A stretch of DNA of 64,000 nucleotides, from contig DASXBA010000007.1 in NCBI GenBank assembly GCA_036406475.1, positions 1 to 64,000 on the forward strand, given 5' to 3'. Source of the DNA: DASXBA01 sp036406475. GTDB taxonomy: Bacteria > Actinomycetota > Thermoleophilia > Solirubrobacterales > Thermoleophilaceae. Positions 1-7,912 of this stretch are shown here, one piece after another. How positions within the stretch are numbered: the stretch's first letter is position 1; each line of letters opens with the position of its first letter. The position numbers and the translations under genes are program-made. The notes beneath the pieces were generated by a model. The model made no database searches, was not told the DNA's origin, and was given only the letters and a program-made list of their open reading frames with translations.

Positions 1-103
1 TGCGAGGGAACCACGGCCACCCGGTCACCTCCGCGTACAGCTCATTCGCGAGTTCGGCCGCGAGCCGGTAGGCGACAAGTTCACGAAACCCGCTCGGAGC
101 CAC
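1..103 (-). CDS. Four-helix bundle protein, S23/IVS-like (partial, 5' end only)
   Basis: Only the first 34 codons lie in the window; the gene runs off the left edge. The reading starts at a GTG (complement of 101-103) and gives a peptide containing GFRELVAYRLAAELANELY and then GWPWF. This Phe-Arg-Glu-Leu ... Ala-Tyr-Arg-Leu-Ala-Ala-Glu-Leu start is typical of the small four-helix bundle proteins related to the 23S rRNA intervening-sequence protein (S23 family). Their cellular role is not established. A GAGG lies about 14 bases before the GTG. A heptamer tandem repeat sits just upstream. The other frames across this stretch are quickly closed by stops or give no family resemblance. Confidence 0.7.
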   Translation of the reverse strand, partial: MAPSGFRELVAYRLAAELANELYAEVTGWPWFPR

Positions 104-134
104 AAGAGGTAAAGCGCCTCACAGGAAACCCTCG

Positions 135-189
135 CCCCTACCACCTACCACCTACCACCTACCACCTACCACCTACGACCTACGACCTG
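135..189. repeat. Tandem heptamer repeat (CCACCTA)n
   Basis: Five exact copies of CCACCTA (141-175) are followed by two variant copies (CGACCTA, CGACCTG) and preceded by a degenerate CCCCTA. Read on the minus strand it is (TAGGTGG)n. It lies between the stop of the leftward MMPL gene (191) and the start of the leftward four-helix-bundle gene (103), so it is in the upstream region of the latter. A 7-base unit changes spacing, not frame, if it slips. Confidence 0.9.
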
Positions 190-190
190 C

Positions 191-3100
191 TCAGGGCCTC
201 GCCCCCACGTACGCCTGACTCTCATGCGCGTACTCCGAGCCCTCGACGTCGAGGACCGGTAGGCGCTCGTCGAGCCAGTCCGGCAGCCACCAGGTGGTCA
301 GGCCGAAGAGGCGCATCGTCGCCGGCAGCAGGACGAGGCGGACGATCGTCGCGTCGATCAGGACGGCCGTGGCCAGGCCCACGCCGAACTGCTTGAGGAT
401 CACGAAATCGGAGACGGCGAAGGCGGTGAAGACCGCGATCATGATCGCCGCCGCGCCGGTGACCACCTTGGCGGTCTTCGAGATCCCGAACTCGATCGCC
501 GAGTCGTTCGACTGCGTGCGGACGAACTCCTCGCGCATCCGGGTCAAGAGGAAGACCTGGTAGTCGATCGAGAGCGCGAAGCAGATCGTGAAGATGCTCG
601 CGACCGAGAGCACGTCGAGCGCGCCCGCCCCTCCGAGCGGCGGGTTGTCACCCACGAAGAGCAGGGAAAGCACGCCGAACGCGGCCGCGACCGTGAGCAG
701 GTTGAGGATCACCGCGATCGCCGGAAGGAACAGGGAGCGCAGGATCAGCACGAGCGCGAGGTAGGTGACGAGGGCGATCATCGCCACGAGCAGAGGCAGC
801 CGGCCGGAGGTGATCTTGTCGTACTCGACCTCCTTGCCGGCACTGCCGCCCACGGCCGCCTCTAGGCCGCTCCGCTTTTCGAACTGGTGCGTGTCGCTCT
901 CGATCTGGTCGATCAGCTTGGTGGTCTTGGGGTCGTTGATCGGGACGTTCGGGAGGATCGAGATCCGGCCGACCTCGCCGCCGCCCGTGTCGGAGTCGAC
1001 CAGGAAGGTCGAGGCGTCCCGGTCGAGCGCGTGGGCTCCGTCGAGCGCGGCCACCTGGGTGTAGCCGGACTTGAAGAAGCCCGGCGACTGCTTGTCGAGC
1101 TGGTCCAGGGCGCGGAGCGGCCGGAAGGGGCCCTTGCGCTCGCGGAGCTGGTCCGCGCGCGTGGCCGCCTCACCCTGGCCCGAAGCCAGGCCGGACTCGA
1201 GCGGCGCGGACTGGTCGTGGCCGGAGGCGAGTCCGTTGGCGAGGTCGCTCGAGCCGCTCCGTATCCGCTGAAGGCCGCGGCGCAGCTCCTCCGAGCCAGC
1301 GGCCAGCCGGTTGAGGCCGCGCTCGAGCCGGGACGTGCCGGCCTCGAGCCGGACGATCCCCGAGTGGAGCTCCTGCGCGCCGGCGGCCAGCCGCCTCGCG
1401 CCCGCCGCGGCCTCGCGCGCGCCTGCGGCTATCCGCGTGGCGCCGTTGGCCGCCTGGCCCGCCTGGTTCGCGGCCTGCGCGATCGAGCTGTCGAGGCCGT
1501 TGTAGCCCGGCGCCACGCCGCCGCCGGTGAGCGGGTTTCGCCCGGTGGCCGCGCCGAGCGCGGTGCCGATCTGCTGCAGCGCCTGGGCGAACAGCGGGTC
1601 GGTCTTGCCGATCGTCATCCGGTTGAGCGTGTTGAAGGCGGCCTGCGTCTGGTCCTCGGTGGTGCGCGCGGGCACGCGAAGAGCGTTGAGCTGGATCTGG
1701 CCCTGGCGCAGCCCGCCCGCGAGCCTGTCGGCGCCCGGCGCGAGCTGGGTGTTGAGCTGGTCGCTCAGCTGCTGATTTCCCGCGGCGAGCTGGGCGGACC
1801 CGACCCGCGCCTGGTCGGCACCCGAGGTGAGCGAGCCGGCGCCGTTGGCGGCCTGCCGGTTGCCCGAGGCGAGCTGGTCGGCGCCCCCGCTGGCGTCGGC
1901 CGAGCCGGACTCGAGCCGGCGCGCGCCGAAGACGGCGGTGAGCAGCCCGCGGCGGAGGTCGTGGACGCCGTTTGCGCCCTCTGCCAGCTGGCGCGCCGCG
2001 CCGTCGAGATCGCGCTGGCCCTTCCGCAGGTCGCGCCTGGCGTTTTTCACCGACTTGGGCGCGTCGCGGATCGCCTTTGTCTGCTCGCCCACGGTGGCCG
2101 GCCCGAAGGCGGCGCTCACGTTCGGGACGTGCCTGAGCCGCTCCTCGAGGCGGGAGATCTGCCCGAGGTCGCCGGGATCGAGCACGGCGCCGCGCGGGGC
2201 CTTGATGGCCACCTCGACCGTGGGCCCGAAACCGGCGGCCCGGACCGCGTCGTAGTCCTTGAGCCCGACGCTGCCCTCGGGCAGCTGCCGCGGGTCCGGG
2301 GGGATCATCTCCATGGCGCCGACCGGCGACGCGATCACCAGGAGCAGGGCGATGACGATCGCTGCCGCCAGCGCCGGCCGCCTTGCCACCCGGCCGACGA
2401 GGCCGGTGAAGATGCTCTCGTCGCGGCCCTTGCCGCCGAACGACCACTTGTTGATGTTGTGCCCCAGCAGCCGCACGGCGGCCGGGGTCACGAGCGCCGC
2501 GCCGATCATGCTCAGCACCGCCGAGACGATCGCCCCGACCGCCGAGGACAGCAGCACGCTGCCCGGCGACAAGAAGAACGAGACGAGCATGATCGCGACC
2601 AGCACGCTTCCGGCGAAGACCGCGGTCCGGCCCGCGGTGTTGGCGGCGAGCGACGCCGCCTGTCTCGGGGCTAAGCCGCCGTCGAGCGCTTCTCGAAAGC
2701 GCGTGATGATCAGCAGCGAGTAGTCGACCCCGAGCGCCAGCCCCATGCCCGACGCGAGGCTCAGCGCGATCGCGTCGAGCGCCGCGAAGTCGAGGATGAT
2801 CGAGATGATCCCGAACGACGCGAACACGGTCAGCTGGCCCATCAGGAGCGGGATCGCTGCCGCGATCGGGGATCTGAAGACGAGCAGTAGGACGATGATC
2901 AGCACCGGCGCCGCGATCAGCTCGGCCTTGTGGGCGCCGTCGGTCGTCGCCTCGTTCAGCTCCTTGCCGATCGGCGCCTCGCCGGAGATGTGCGCGGTCA
3001 CCGGTGCGCGCACCCGCGATTCCACGAAACGCTCGAGCGGCGGCACGATCGTGCTCCGGGTCTCGCCCTTCGGGATCCGCACGTCGAGCGCGATGACAGC

Positions 3101-3439
3101 CGTCTCCGGCTTGGGCCGAAGCTGTCCCGAGTCCTTGCCGACGCTCCACGGCGAGAGCGCGCGCGTGTCCGGCCGAAGGGCGAGGTCGCGCGCCAGCCGG
3201 GGGCCCTGGCGGTCGATCGCCCGCCGCGGGCCGTCGAGCACGATGACCGCGTCCTCGCCGTAATGCCCGTGGCGGATCTTGTCCCAGTGGGCGGCCTCGG
3301 TCCCGGGGACGAGCAGCTGCGTGGGCAGGACCTTGCTCTCGACCCCCTTCCCGATCAGGCCGAGGACGACCGCGACGATCGCCCATGTGACAAGGACGAG
3401 AACCGGTCGCCTGATTGCGAAACGCGCTACGCGGCTCAT
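191..3439 (-). CDS. MMPL-family RND transporter
   Basis: An integral membrane exporter of the MMPL/RND superfamily, which typically moves lipids or hydrophobic compounds across the membrane using the proton gradient. It has an N-terminal membrane anchor (RRPVLVLVTWAIVAVVLG), a first bundle of membrane helices around residues 175-375, and a second bundle near the C-terminus around 890-1060 (YLALVLILRSLFLPAIAVI), as expected for a duplicated RND fold. Between them is a soluble loop of about 450 residues, rich in Ala-Gly heptad-like units such as ADQLASG and AGAQELHSG, resembling the tape-like segments of YhgE/Pip proteins. The start at 3439 (SRVARFAIRRP) is preferred over an ATG 24 bases upstream because a GGGGG stretch precedes it. 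It is divergent from the Crp/Fnr gene. The substrate is unknown. Confidence 0.9.
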   Translation of the reverse strand: MSRVARFAIRRPVLVLVTWAIVAVVLGLIGKGVESKVLPTQLLVPGTEAAHWDKIRHGHYGEDAVIVLDGPRRAIDRQGPRLARDLALRPDTRALSPWSVGKDSGQLRPKPETAVIALDVRIPKGETRSTIVPPLERFVESRVRAPVTAHISGEAPIGKELNEATTDGAHKAELIAAPVLIIVLLLVFRSPIAAAIPLLMGQLTVFASFGIISIILDFAALDAIALSLASGMGLALGVDYSLLIITRFREALDGGLAPRQAASLAANTAGRTAVFAGSVLVAIMLVSFFLSPGSVLLSSAVGAIVSAVLSMIGAALVTPAAVRLLGHNINKWSFGGKGRDESIFTGLVGRVARRPALAAAIVIALLLVIASPVGAMEMIPPDPRQLPEGSVGLKDYDAVRAAGFGPTVEVAIKAPRGAVLDPGDLGQISRLEERLRHVPNVSAAFGPATVGEQTKAIRDAPKSVKNARRDLRKGQRDLDGAARQLAEGANGVHDLRRGLLTAVFGARRLESGSADASGGADQLASGNRQAANGAGSLTSGADQARVGSAQLAAGNQQLSDQLNTQLAPGADRLAGGLRQGQIQLNALRVPARTTEDQTQAAFNTLNRMTIGKTDPLFAQALQQIGTALGAATGRNPLTGGGVAPGYNGLDSSIAQAANQAGQAANGATRIAAGAREAAAGARRLAAGAQELHSGIVRLEAGTSRLERGLNRLAAGSEELRRGLQRIRSGSSDLANGLASGHDQSAPLESGLASGQGEAATRADQLRERKGPFRPLRALDQLDKQSPGFFKSGYTQVAALDGAHALDRDASTFLVDSDTGGGEVGRISILPNVPINDPKTTKLIDQIESDTHQFEKRSGLEAAVGGSAGKEVEYDKITSGRLPLLVAMIALVTYLALVLILRSLFLPAIAVILNLLTVAAAFGVLSLLFVGDNPPLGGAGALDVLSVASIFTICFALSIDYQVFLLTRMREEFVRTQSNDSAIEFGISKTAKVVTGAAAIMIAVFTAFAVSDFVILKQFGVGLATAVLIDATIVRLVLLPATMRLFGLTTWWLPDWLDERLPVLDVEGSEYAHESQAYVGARP

Positions 3440-3528
3440 GGGTCCCCCAGGGCGGGCCAGCATATTGGGGTAGCGGGGCCGCGCGCGCCGGCGGCTATCA
3501 TCGCCGCCGTGGACAGGGGTCGCCCGGT

Positions 3529-4227
3529 TTGAACCAGCTCCAGAGCGACACGGTCGCCACGCTGCTGGCGGGCCATGAGTGGTTCGCAGGCCTCGACGAC
3601 GCCGAGCTCACCCGCCTGGCCGAGAAGGCCGAGACCGTCTACTGGGAGACGGGCGCCGTGGTCTTCGAGGAGGGCGACCGCGGCGACGAGTGCTACGTCC
3701 TGCACAGCGGGGCGGTCAAGATCCTCCGCCGCTTCCCCGACGGCCGGCGCATCACGCTCGCGCGCCTCGGGCCGGGCAGCGTGGTGGGCGAGCTCGCGCT
3801 CTTCAACGGCGAGCGCCGCTCCGCCACCGTCGAGGCGGTCGAGGCCACGCTGGCCGTGGCGCTGGCGGGCGAGGACGTGATGGCGATCCTGAAGCGGGAT
3901 CCGGAGGCGGCCATCAGCGTGGCGGTCGGCCTGGCCGATCGCCTTCGTGCCGCCAACGAGCGCATGTTCGAACACGCCCTGGCCACGGTCACCGGCCGCG
4001 TGGCCGCCACCCTGCTCGGCCAGGTCGAGGCGAGGCAGGCGCAGGGTGCGGGCGACCGCAACGTCGAGCTGATCGGCACCCCGACCGACATCGCCCGCCT
4101 GGCCGGCGCCCCGCGGGAGCAGGCGACCCGAGTCATGCACTGGCTCGAGAACGAGGGCGTCATCACCATGAAGCGCGGTAAGACCGTGGTGCACGATCCC
4201 GCCGCGCTCAGTCGCTACCTGGGCTAG
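3529..4227 (+). CDS. Crp/Fnr-family transcriptional regulator
   Basis: A cyclic-nucleotide-type regulator of about 232 residues. The N-terminal cNMP-binding beta barrel contains GELALFNGERRSATVEA, with the Glu and Arg-Ser-Ala positions that contact cAMP in CRP-like proteins, so ligand binding is plausible. A dimerisation helix follows (ADRLRAANERMFEHAL), then a C-terminal winged helix-turn-helix (TPTDIARLAGAPREQATRVMHWLENEGVI). The TTG at 3529 is chosen as start because the family begins just before the barrel and an AGGGG lies about 11 bases upstream; the open frame extends further without homology-like sequence. It is divergent from the MMPL gene. A cyclase fusion at 31.9 kb could supply its ligand, but that link is speculative. 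Confidence 0.85.
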   Translation: MNQLQSDTVATLLAGHEWFAGLDDAELTRLAEKAETVYWETGAVVFEEGDRGDECYVLHSGAVKILRRFPDGRRITLARLGPGSVVGELALFNGERRSATVEAVEATLAVALAGEDVMAILKRDPEAAISVAVGLADRLRAANERMFEHALATVTGRVAATLLGQVEARQAQGAGDRNVELIGTPTDIARLAGAPREQATRVMHWLENEGVITMKRGKTVVHDPAALSRYLG

Positions 4228-4242
4228 CACCGCCCCGGCCGC

Positions 4243-5421
4243 TCAGAACCCGACGTGGATGTGGTCCGCGTGGTCCGGCAGGGCGAACGACGGACCGCCC
4301 AGCGCGAACAGCGAGATCAGCTCGCTGGGCTGTAGCTCGCGCGGCAGGAGCAGCACGCTCCGGAGCGCGCGCTCGGTGATGCCGCCCGGCTGCTGATGGC
4401 CGAACACCGGCACGTTCCCGACCGCGGCGATGTCCACGGCGCGGCCGGAGGAGTGCAGCGACACGTGGCCGGACTTGGTGAGCAGGCTGTGGCCGCTGAT
4501 CAGGCAGCTCACGGTGATCCCGTGGTGGCGGTGCGCCAGGTAGAGCATCGTGACGAGCACGCGCACGTCCACGCGCCGGCGCTGGATGTCGCCCCAGCCG
4601 GCCGGGTAGAGGTTGATGCTGGGGTCGCTCAGCACCCGCTCGCCCAGGCTGCGCTTGACCGCCTCCAGCCCGCGGACGAGGCCCTCGAGCCCGATGGCGC
4701 GGTTGTAGTCGGCCAGCGCTCGGACCCGCTCGCTCGGCCTGCCGCGATCGCGCGCCAGGCGGCGCAGGGTGTCCGCCTCGGCCGGGGCGGCACCGGTCTG
4801 GCCCCGCGCCCGTAGGCGCGCGAGGACCAGAGGCCAGCTGGCGTCCTCCTCGCGAGAGATCCGCGAGAGCAGGCGGGCGAAGCCGCGGTCGAGGCGCTTG
4901 GCCGCTGGCAGCGGGTCGGGCAGCGGCCCGCTCGCGAGGCTCGTGATCGGCACGAGCCGGCTGCGGGCGGCGCCGTGCTGCAGCCGCTTGTGGTGACGCG
5001 GGTTCGAGACGCGCGGCGGGGCTGCGCGGCGGCGGCGATGGGCCCGCGGACGGCGCGGGCAATGGTGGCGCCGCCGGCTCCGCTGCGACATGCGGCGCGA
5101 GCACTTGCGGCGGGCGCGTGGCTTGGGCGCCGGTGCGGCGGGGGCGGTCGTGGTCGGCGGCGGCGGCGCGGGCACCGTGGCGGTGGGCGGCGGCGGTGGC
5201 GGCTTGGGCGCCGGCGTAGTGGGGGTCGTCTGGGTTGGCGGCGGACAGTCCGGGGTCGTGGTCGTAGTCGTCGGGGTGGTGGTGGTGCTCGTCGGCGAGC
5301 AGGCATCGCCGTCGGCCCCGGTCGCGGCCAGCGGCAGCCCGACCGAGGCGGCCATCGCCGCCGCGACCACAAGCGAACCCCCTGCCAAGTGCAGACCCCT
5401 TATGCGCGCGAATCTACCCAC
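4243..5421 (-). CDS. Secreted protein with M15-type (VanY/D-Ala-D-Ala carboxypeptidase-like) C-terminal domain
   Basis: An exported protein of about 392 residues. A signal peptide (RFARIRGLHLAGG, then a hydrophobic run) is followed by a low-complexity Thr/Pro linker with runs of Thr and Pro to about residue 100, an Arg-rich patch, and a helical middle. The C-terminus carries SLHSSGRAVDI (H323, D330) and ends in DHIHVGF (H387, H389). This matches the HxxGxAxD and HxH zinc-site pattern of the M15/VanY fold, so a cell-wall peptidase or wall-binding role is inferred. The start used is a GTG at 5421, which keeps the charged n-region of the signal peptide; TTG and GTG codons downstream are alternatives. 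It ends 15 bases from the Crp/Fnr stop, convergently. Confidence 0.7.
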   Translation of the reverse strand: MGRFARIRGLHLAGGSLVVAAAMAASVGLPLAATGADGDACSPTSTTTTPTTTTTTPDCPPPTQTTPTTPAPKPPPPPPTATVPAPPPPTTTAPAAPAPKPRARRKCSRRMSQRSRRRHHCPRRPRAHRRRRAAPPRVSNPRHHKRLQHGAARSRLVPITSLASGPLPDPLPAAKRLDRGFARLLSRISREEDASWPLVLARLRARGQTGAAPAEADTLRRLARDRGRPSERVRALADYNRAIGLEGLVRGLEAVKRSLGERVLSDPSINLYPAGWGDIQRRRVDVRVLVTMLYLAHRHHGITVSCLISGHSLLTKSGHVSLHSSGRAVDIAAVGNVPVFGHQQPGGITERALRSVLLLPRELQPSELISLFALGGPSFALPDHADHIHVGF

Positions 5422-5482
5422 AAGGCGGGCCGTTACTCACTTCCGCCGGCCGAAGCCGCCCGGCTCCGTCCGGCCCCGCTCA

Positions 5483-5488
5483 TACCTT
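5483..5488 (+). promoter_or_regulatory. Putative -10 box (TACCTT) upstream of the bioF leader ORF
   Basis: TACCTT fits the TANNNT -10 pattern and lies 9 bases before the GTG at 5498. This spacing would give a leaderless or nearly leaderless transcript reading into a small ORF and then bioF. No clear -35 box was seen. Confidence 0.4.
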
Positions 5489-5497
5489 GGCCGGGAC

Positions 5498-5614
5498 GTG
5501 CCGCCCTTCAGCTCCCAGGAGGAGGCTCCAGAGGTCGACCCCGACGAGCAGCCGACCCTGGAGTTGCCGGCTCTCAGCGAGCCCCAGCCCGAACAACACA
5601 AGGAGGCCGCGTAG
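5498..5614 (+). CDS. Small acidic Pro/Glu-rich ORF upstream of bioF (38 residues)
   Basis: A GTG-started ORF of 38 codons encodes a peptide beginning VPPFSSQEEAPEVDPDEQP, strongly acidic and proline-rich, and ending KEAA. Its stop (5612-5614) lies 2 bases before the bioF ATG, and the bioF ribosome site AAGGAGG lies inside its last codons. The position suggests either a translationally coupled leader peptide or simply the transcribed bioF leader. There is no family match and no structural domain. The codon usage is GC-rich like that of the neighbours. It could be non-coding. Confidence 0.35.
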   Translation: MPPFSSQEEAPEVDPDEQPTLELPALSEPQPEQHKEAA

Positions 5615-5616
5615 GC

Positions 5617-6828
<1,212 letters not shown>

Positions 6829-6831
6829 GCC

Positions 6832-7485
6832 ACGCGCGGCCTCTTCGTCACCGGCACCGACACCGGCGTCGGCAAGACCGTCGTCGCCGCGGCGGTCTGC
6901 TCCGCGCTCGCCGAGCGCTCTGAGAGCGTCGCCGCGTTCAAGCCGGTAGTCACCGGGCTCGACGAGCCGGTCGAGGAGTGGCCGCGCGATCACGAGCTGC
7001 TCGCCGCCGCCACGGGCCAGGAGCCGGCAGAGGTGGCGCCGTACACGTTCGGGCCGCCGGTCTCGCCCCATTACGCCGCCGAGCTCGCGGGCGAGGCGAT
7101 CGAGCCCGCGCGGCTGGTCGAGCTCGCCCGGGCCCACGAGCTGCTCGTGTGCGAGGGGGTCGGGGGGTTCCTCGTACCGCTGACGCCCGGCTACCTGATC
7201 CGCGATCTCGCGATCGACCTCGGACTACCGGTGCTCGTCGCGGCCCGGACGGGCCTCGGGACGATCAACCACACGCTGCTCACGGTCGAGTCGGCGCGCG
7301 CCGCCGGCCTCGACGTGGCCGGCGTGGTGATGACCCCCTGGCCCGACGAGCCCGAGCCGATCGAGGTCTCGAACCGCGCCACGGTCGAGCGGCTGGCCGA
7401 GGTACCCGTCGCTTCCCTGCCGGCCACCGATCCGGACTCCCTGGCGGCGGCCGGAGCAGGGCTGCCGCTGGACGAGTGGCTCTAA
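6832..7485 (+). CDS. bioD: Dethiobiotin synthase, apparently starting at ACG
   Basis: An ATP-dependent dethiobiotin synthetase of about 217 residues, which closes the ureido ring of dethiobiotin. The P-loop GTDTGVGKT lies at residues 8-16, followed by FKPVVTG (substrate lysine region), CEGVGGFLVPL and ARTGLGTINHTLLTVE, all typical of BioD. The reading frame is the same as that of bioF and is separated from it by one UGA and one codon (gcc). No ATG, GTG or TTG occurs before the P-loop. The first such codon is GTG at 7033, which would delete the nucleotide site. The codon where family members have Met, directly before RGLFVTGTDTG, is ACG at 6832. Either ACG initiates by coupling, UGA readthrough makes a BioF-BioD fusion, or the base is a sequence error. 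Confidence 0.85.
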   Translation, partial: TRGLFVTGTDTGVGKTVVAAAVCSALAERSESVAAFKPVVTGLDEPVEEWPRDHELLAAATGQEPAEVAPYTFGPPVSPHYAAELAGEAIEPARLVELARAHELLVCEGVGGFLVPLTPGYLIRDLAIDLGLPVLVAARTGLGTINHTLLTVESARAAGLDVAGVVMTPWPDEPEPIEVSNRATVERLAEVPVASLPATDPDSLAAAGAGLPLDEWL

Positions 7486-7495
7486 GCTCGCCCGA

Positions 7496-7876
7496 GTGGC
7501 AGAGGAGGAGCGCCACCACCTGATCGTCAAGCTGCACGAGCGCCGGCTACGCCACCGCGAGCGCGGCCTCGTCAAGCGCGCCGCCGTCGTGGTCGGCGGC
7601 TTCTTCCTCGTCCTCTTCGGGATCGTCATGTCCGCGCCCGGCGTGCCGGGTCCGGGCATAGCGACGATCCTGCTCGGCCTGACCCTCCTCGCCCTCGAGT
7701 TCGACCGCGCCGAGCGCATGCTCGAGCGGACGATCCTCTGGGCCGAGGCGGCCCGGGAGCGCGCCGAGCACTCGACGCCACGCCAGCGGGCGCTCACGGC
7801 GGCGATCCTGACGCTCGCCGTCGTCGCGCTAGTCGTCGGGGCGCTGCTCTGGGACATCCCGCTGCTACCCGTCTAG
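7496..7876 (+). CDS. PGPGW-family small membrane protein
   Basis: A protein of 126 residues. A basic, charged N-terminal 28 residues precede a membrane segment (AAVVVGGFFLVLFGIVM), then the motif APGVPGPGIATILLGLTLL with a second hydrophobic stretch, an amphipathic charged middle (EFDRAERMLERTILWAE), and a third C-terminal membrane helix. PGVPGPG is the signature of the TIGR02611/PGPGW actinobacterial membrane family, whose function is unknown. GTG at 7496 is used as start, 11 bases after the bioD stop, so it may be cotranscribed with the biotin genes, although nothing links it to biotin. Confidence 0.8.
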   Translation: MAEEERHHLIVKLHERRLRHRERGLVKRAAVVVGGFFLVLFGIVMSAPGVPGPGIATILLGLTLLALEFDRAERMLERTILWAEAARERAEHSTPRQRALTAAILTLAVVALVVGALLWDIPLLPV

Positions 7877-7912
7877 ACGCAACGGCCTCCAGGGCATACG
7901 GTGGAGTGTCGG

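Noticed and set aside
2..112. Plus-strand C-terminal fragment ending at the TAA at 110-112
   Set aside because: The peptide (ending KFTKPARSHKR) shows no recognisable family, whereas the minus-strand frame over the same bases matches the S23-like four-helix bundle start.
135..189. Heptamer array considered as a CRISPR
   Set aside because: The units are 7 bases and contiguous, with no spacers, and no cas genes are present.
887..2674. Long open frame on the plus strand opposite the MMPL gene
   Set aside because: It is antisense to a convincing transporter, is made of Arg/Gly/Ala/Glu-rich sequence typical of GC-rich shadow frames, and has no motif or ribosome site.
4975..5616. N-terminal extension of the bioF frame
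   Set aside because: The sequence is low-complexity Gly/Arg antisense to the M15-like gene, and the real bioF start at 5617 has an excellent ribosome site.
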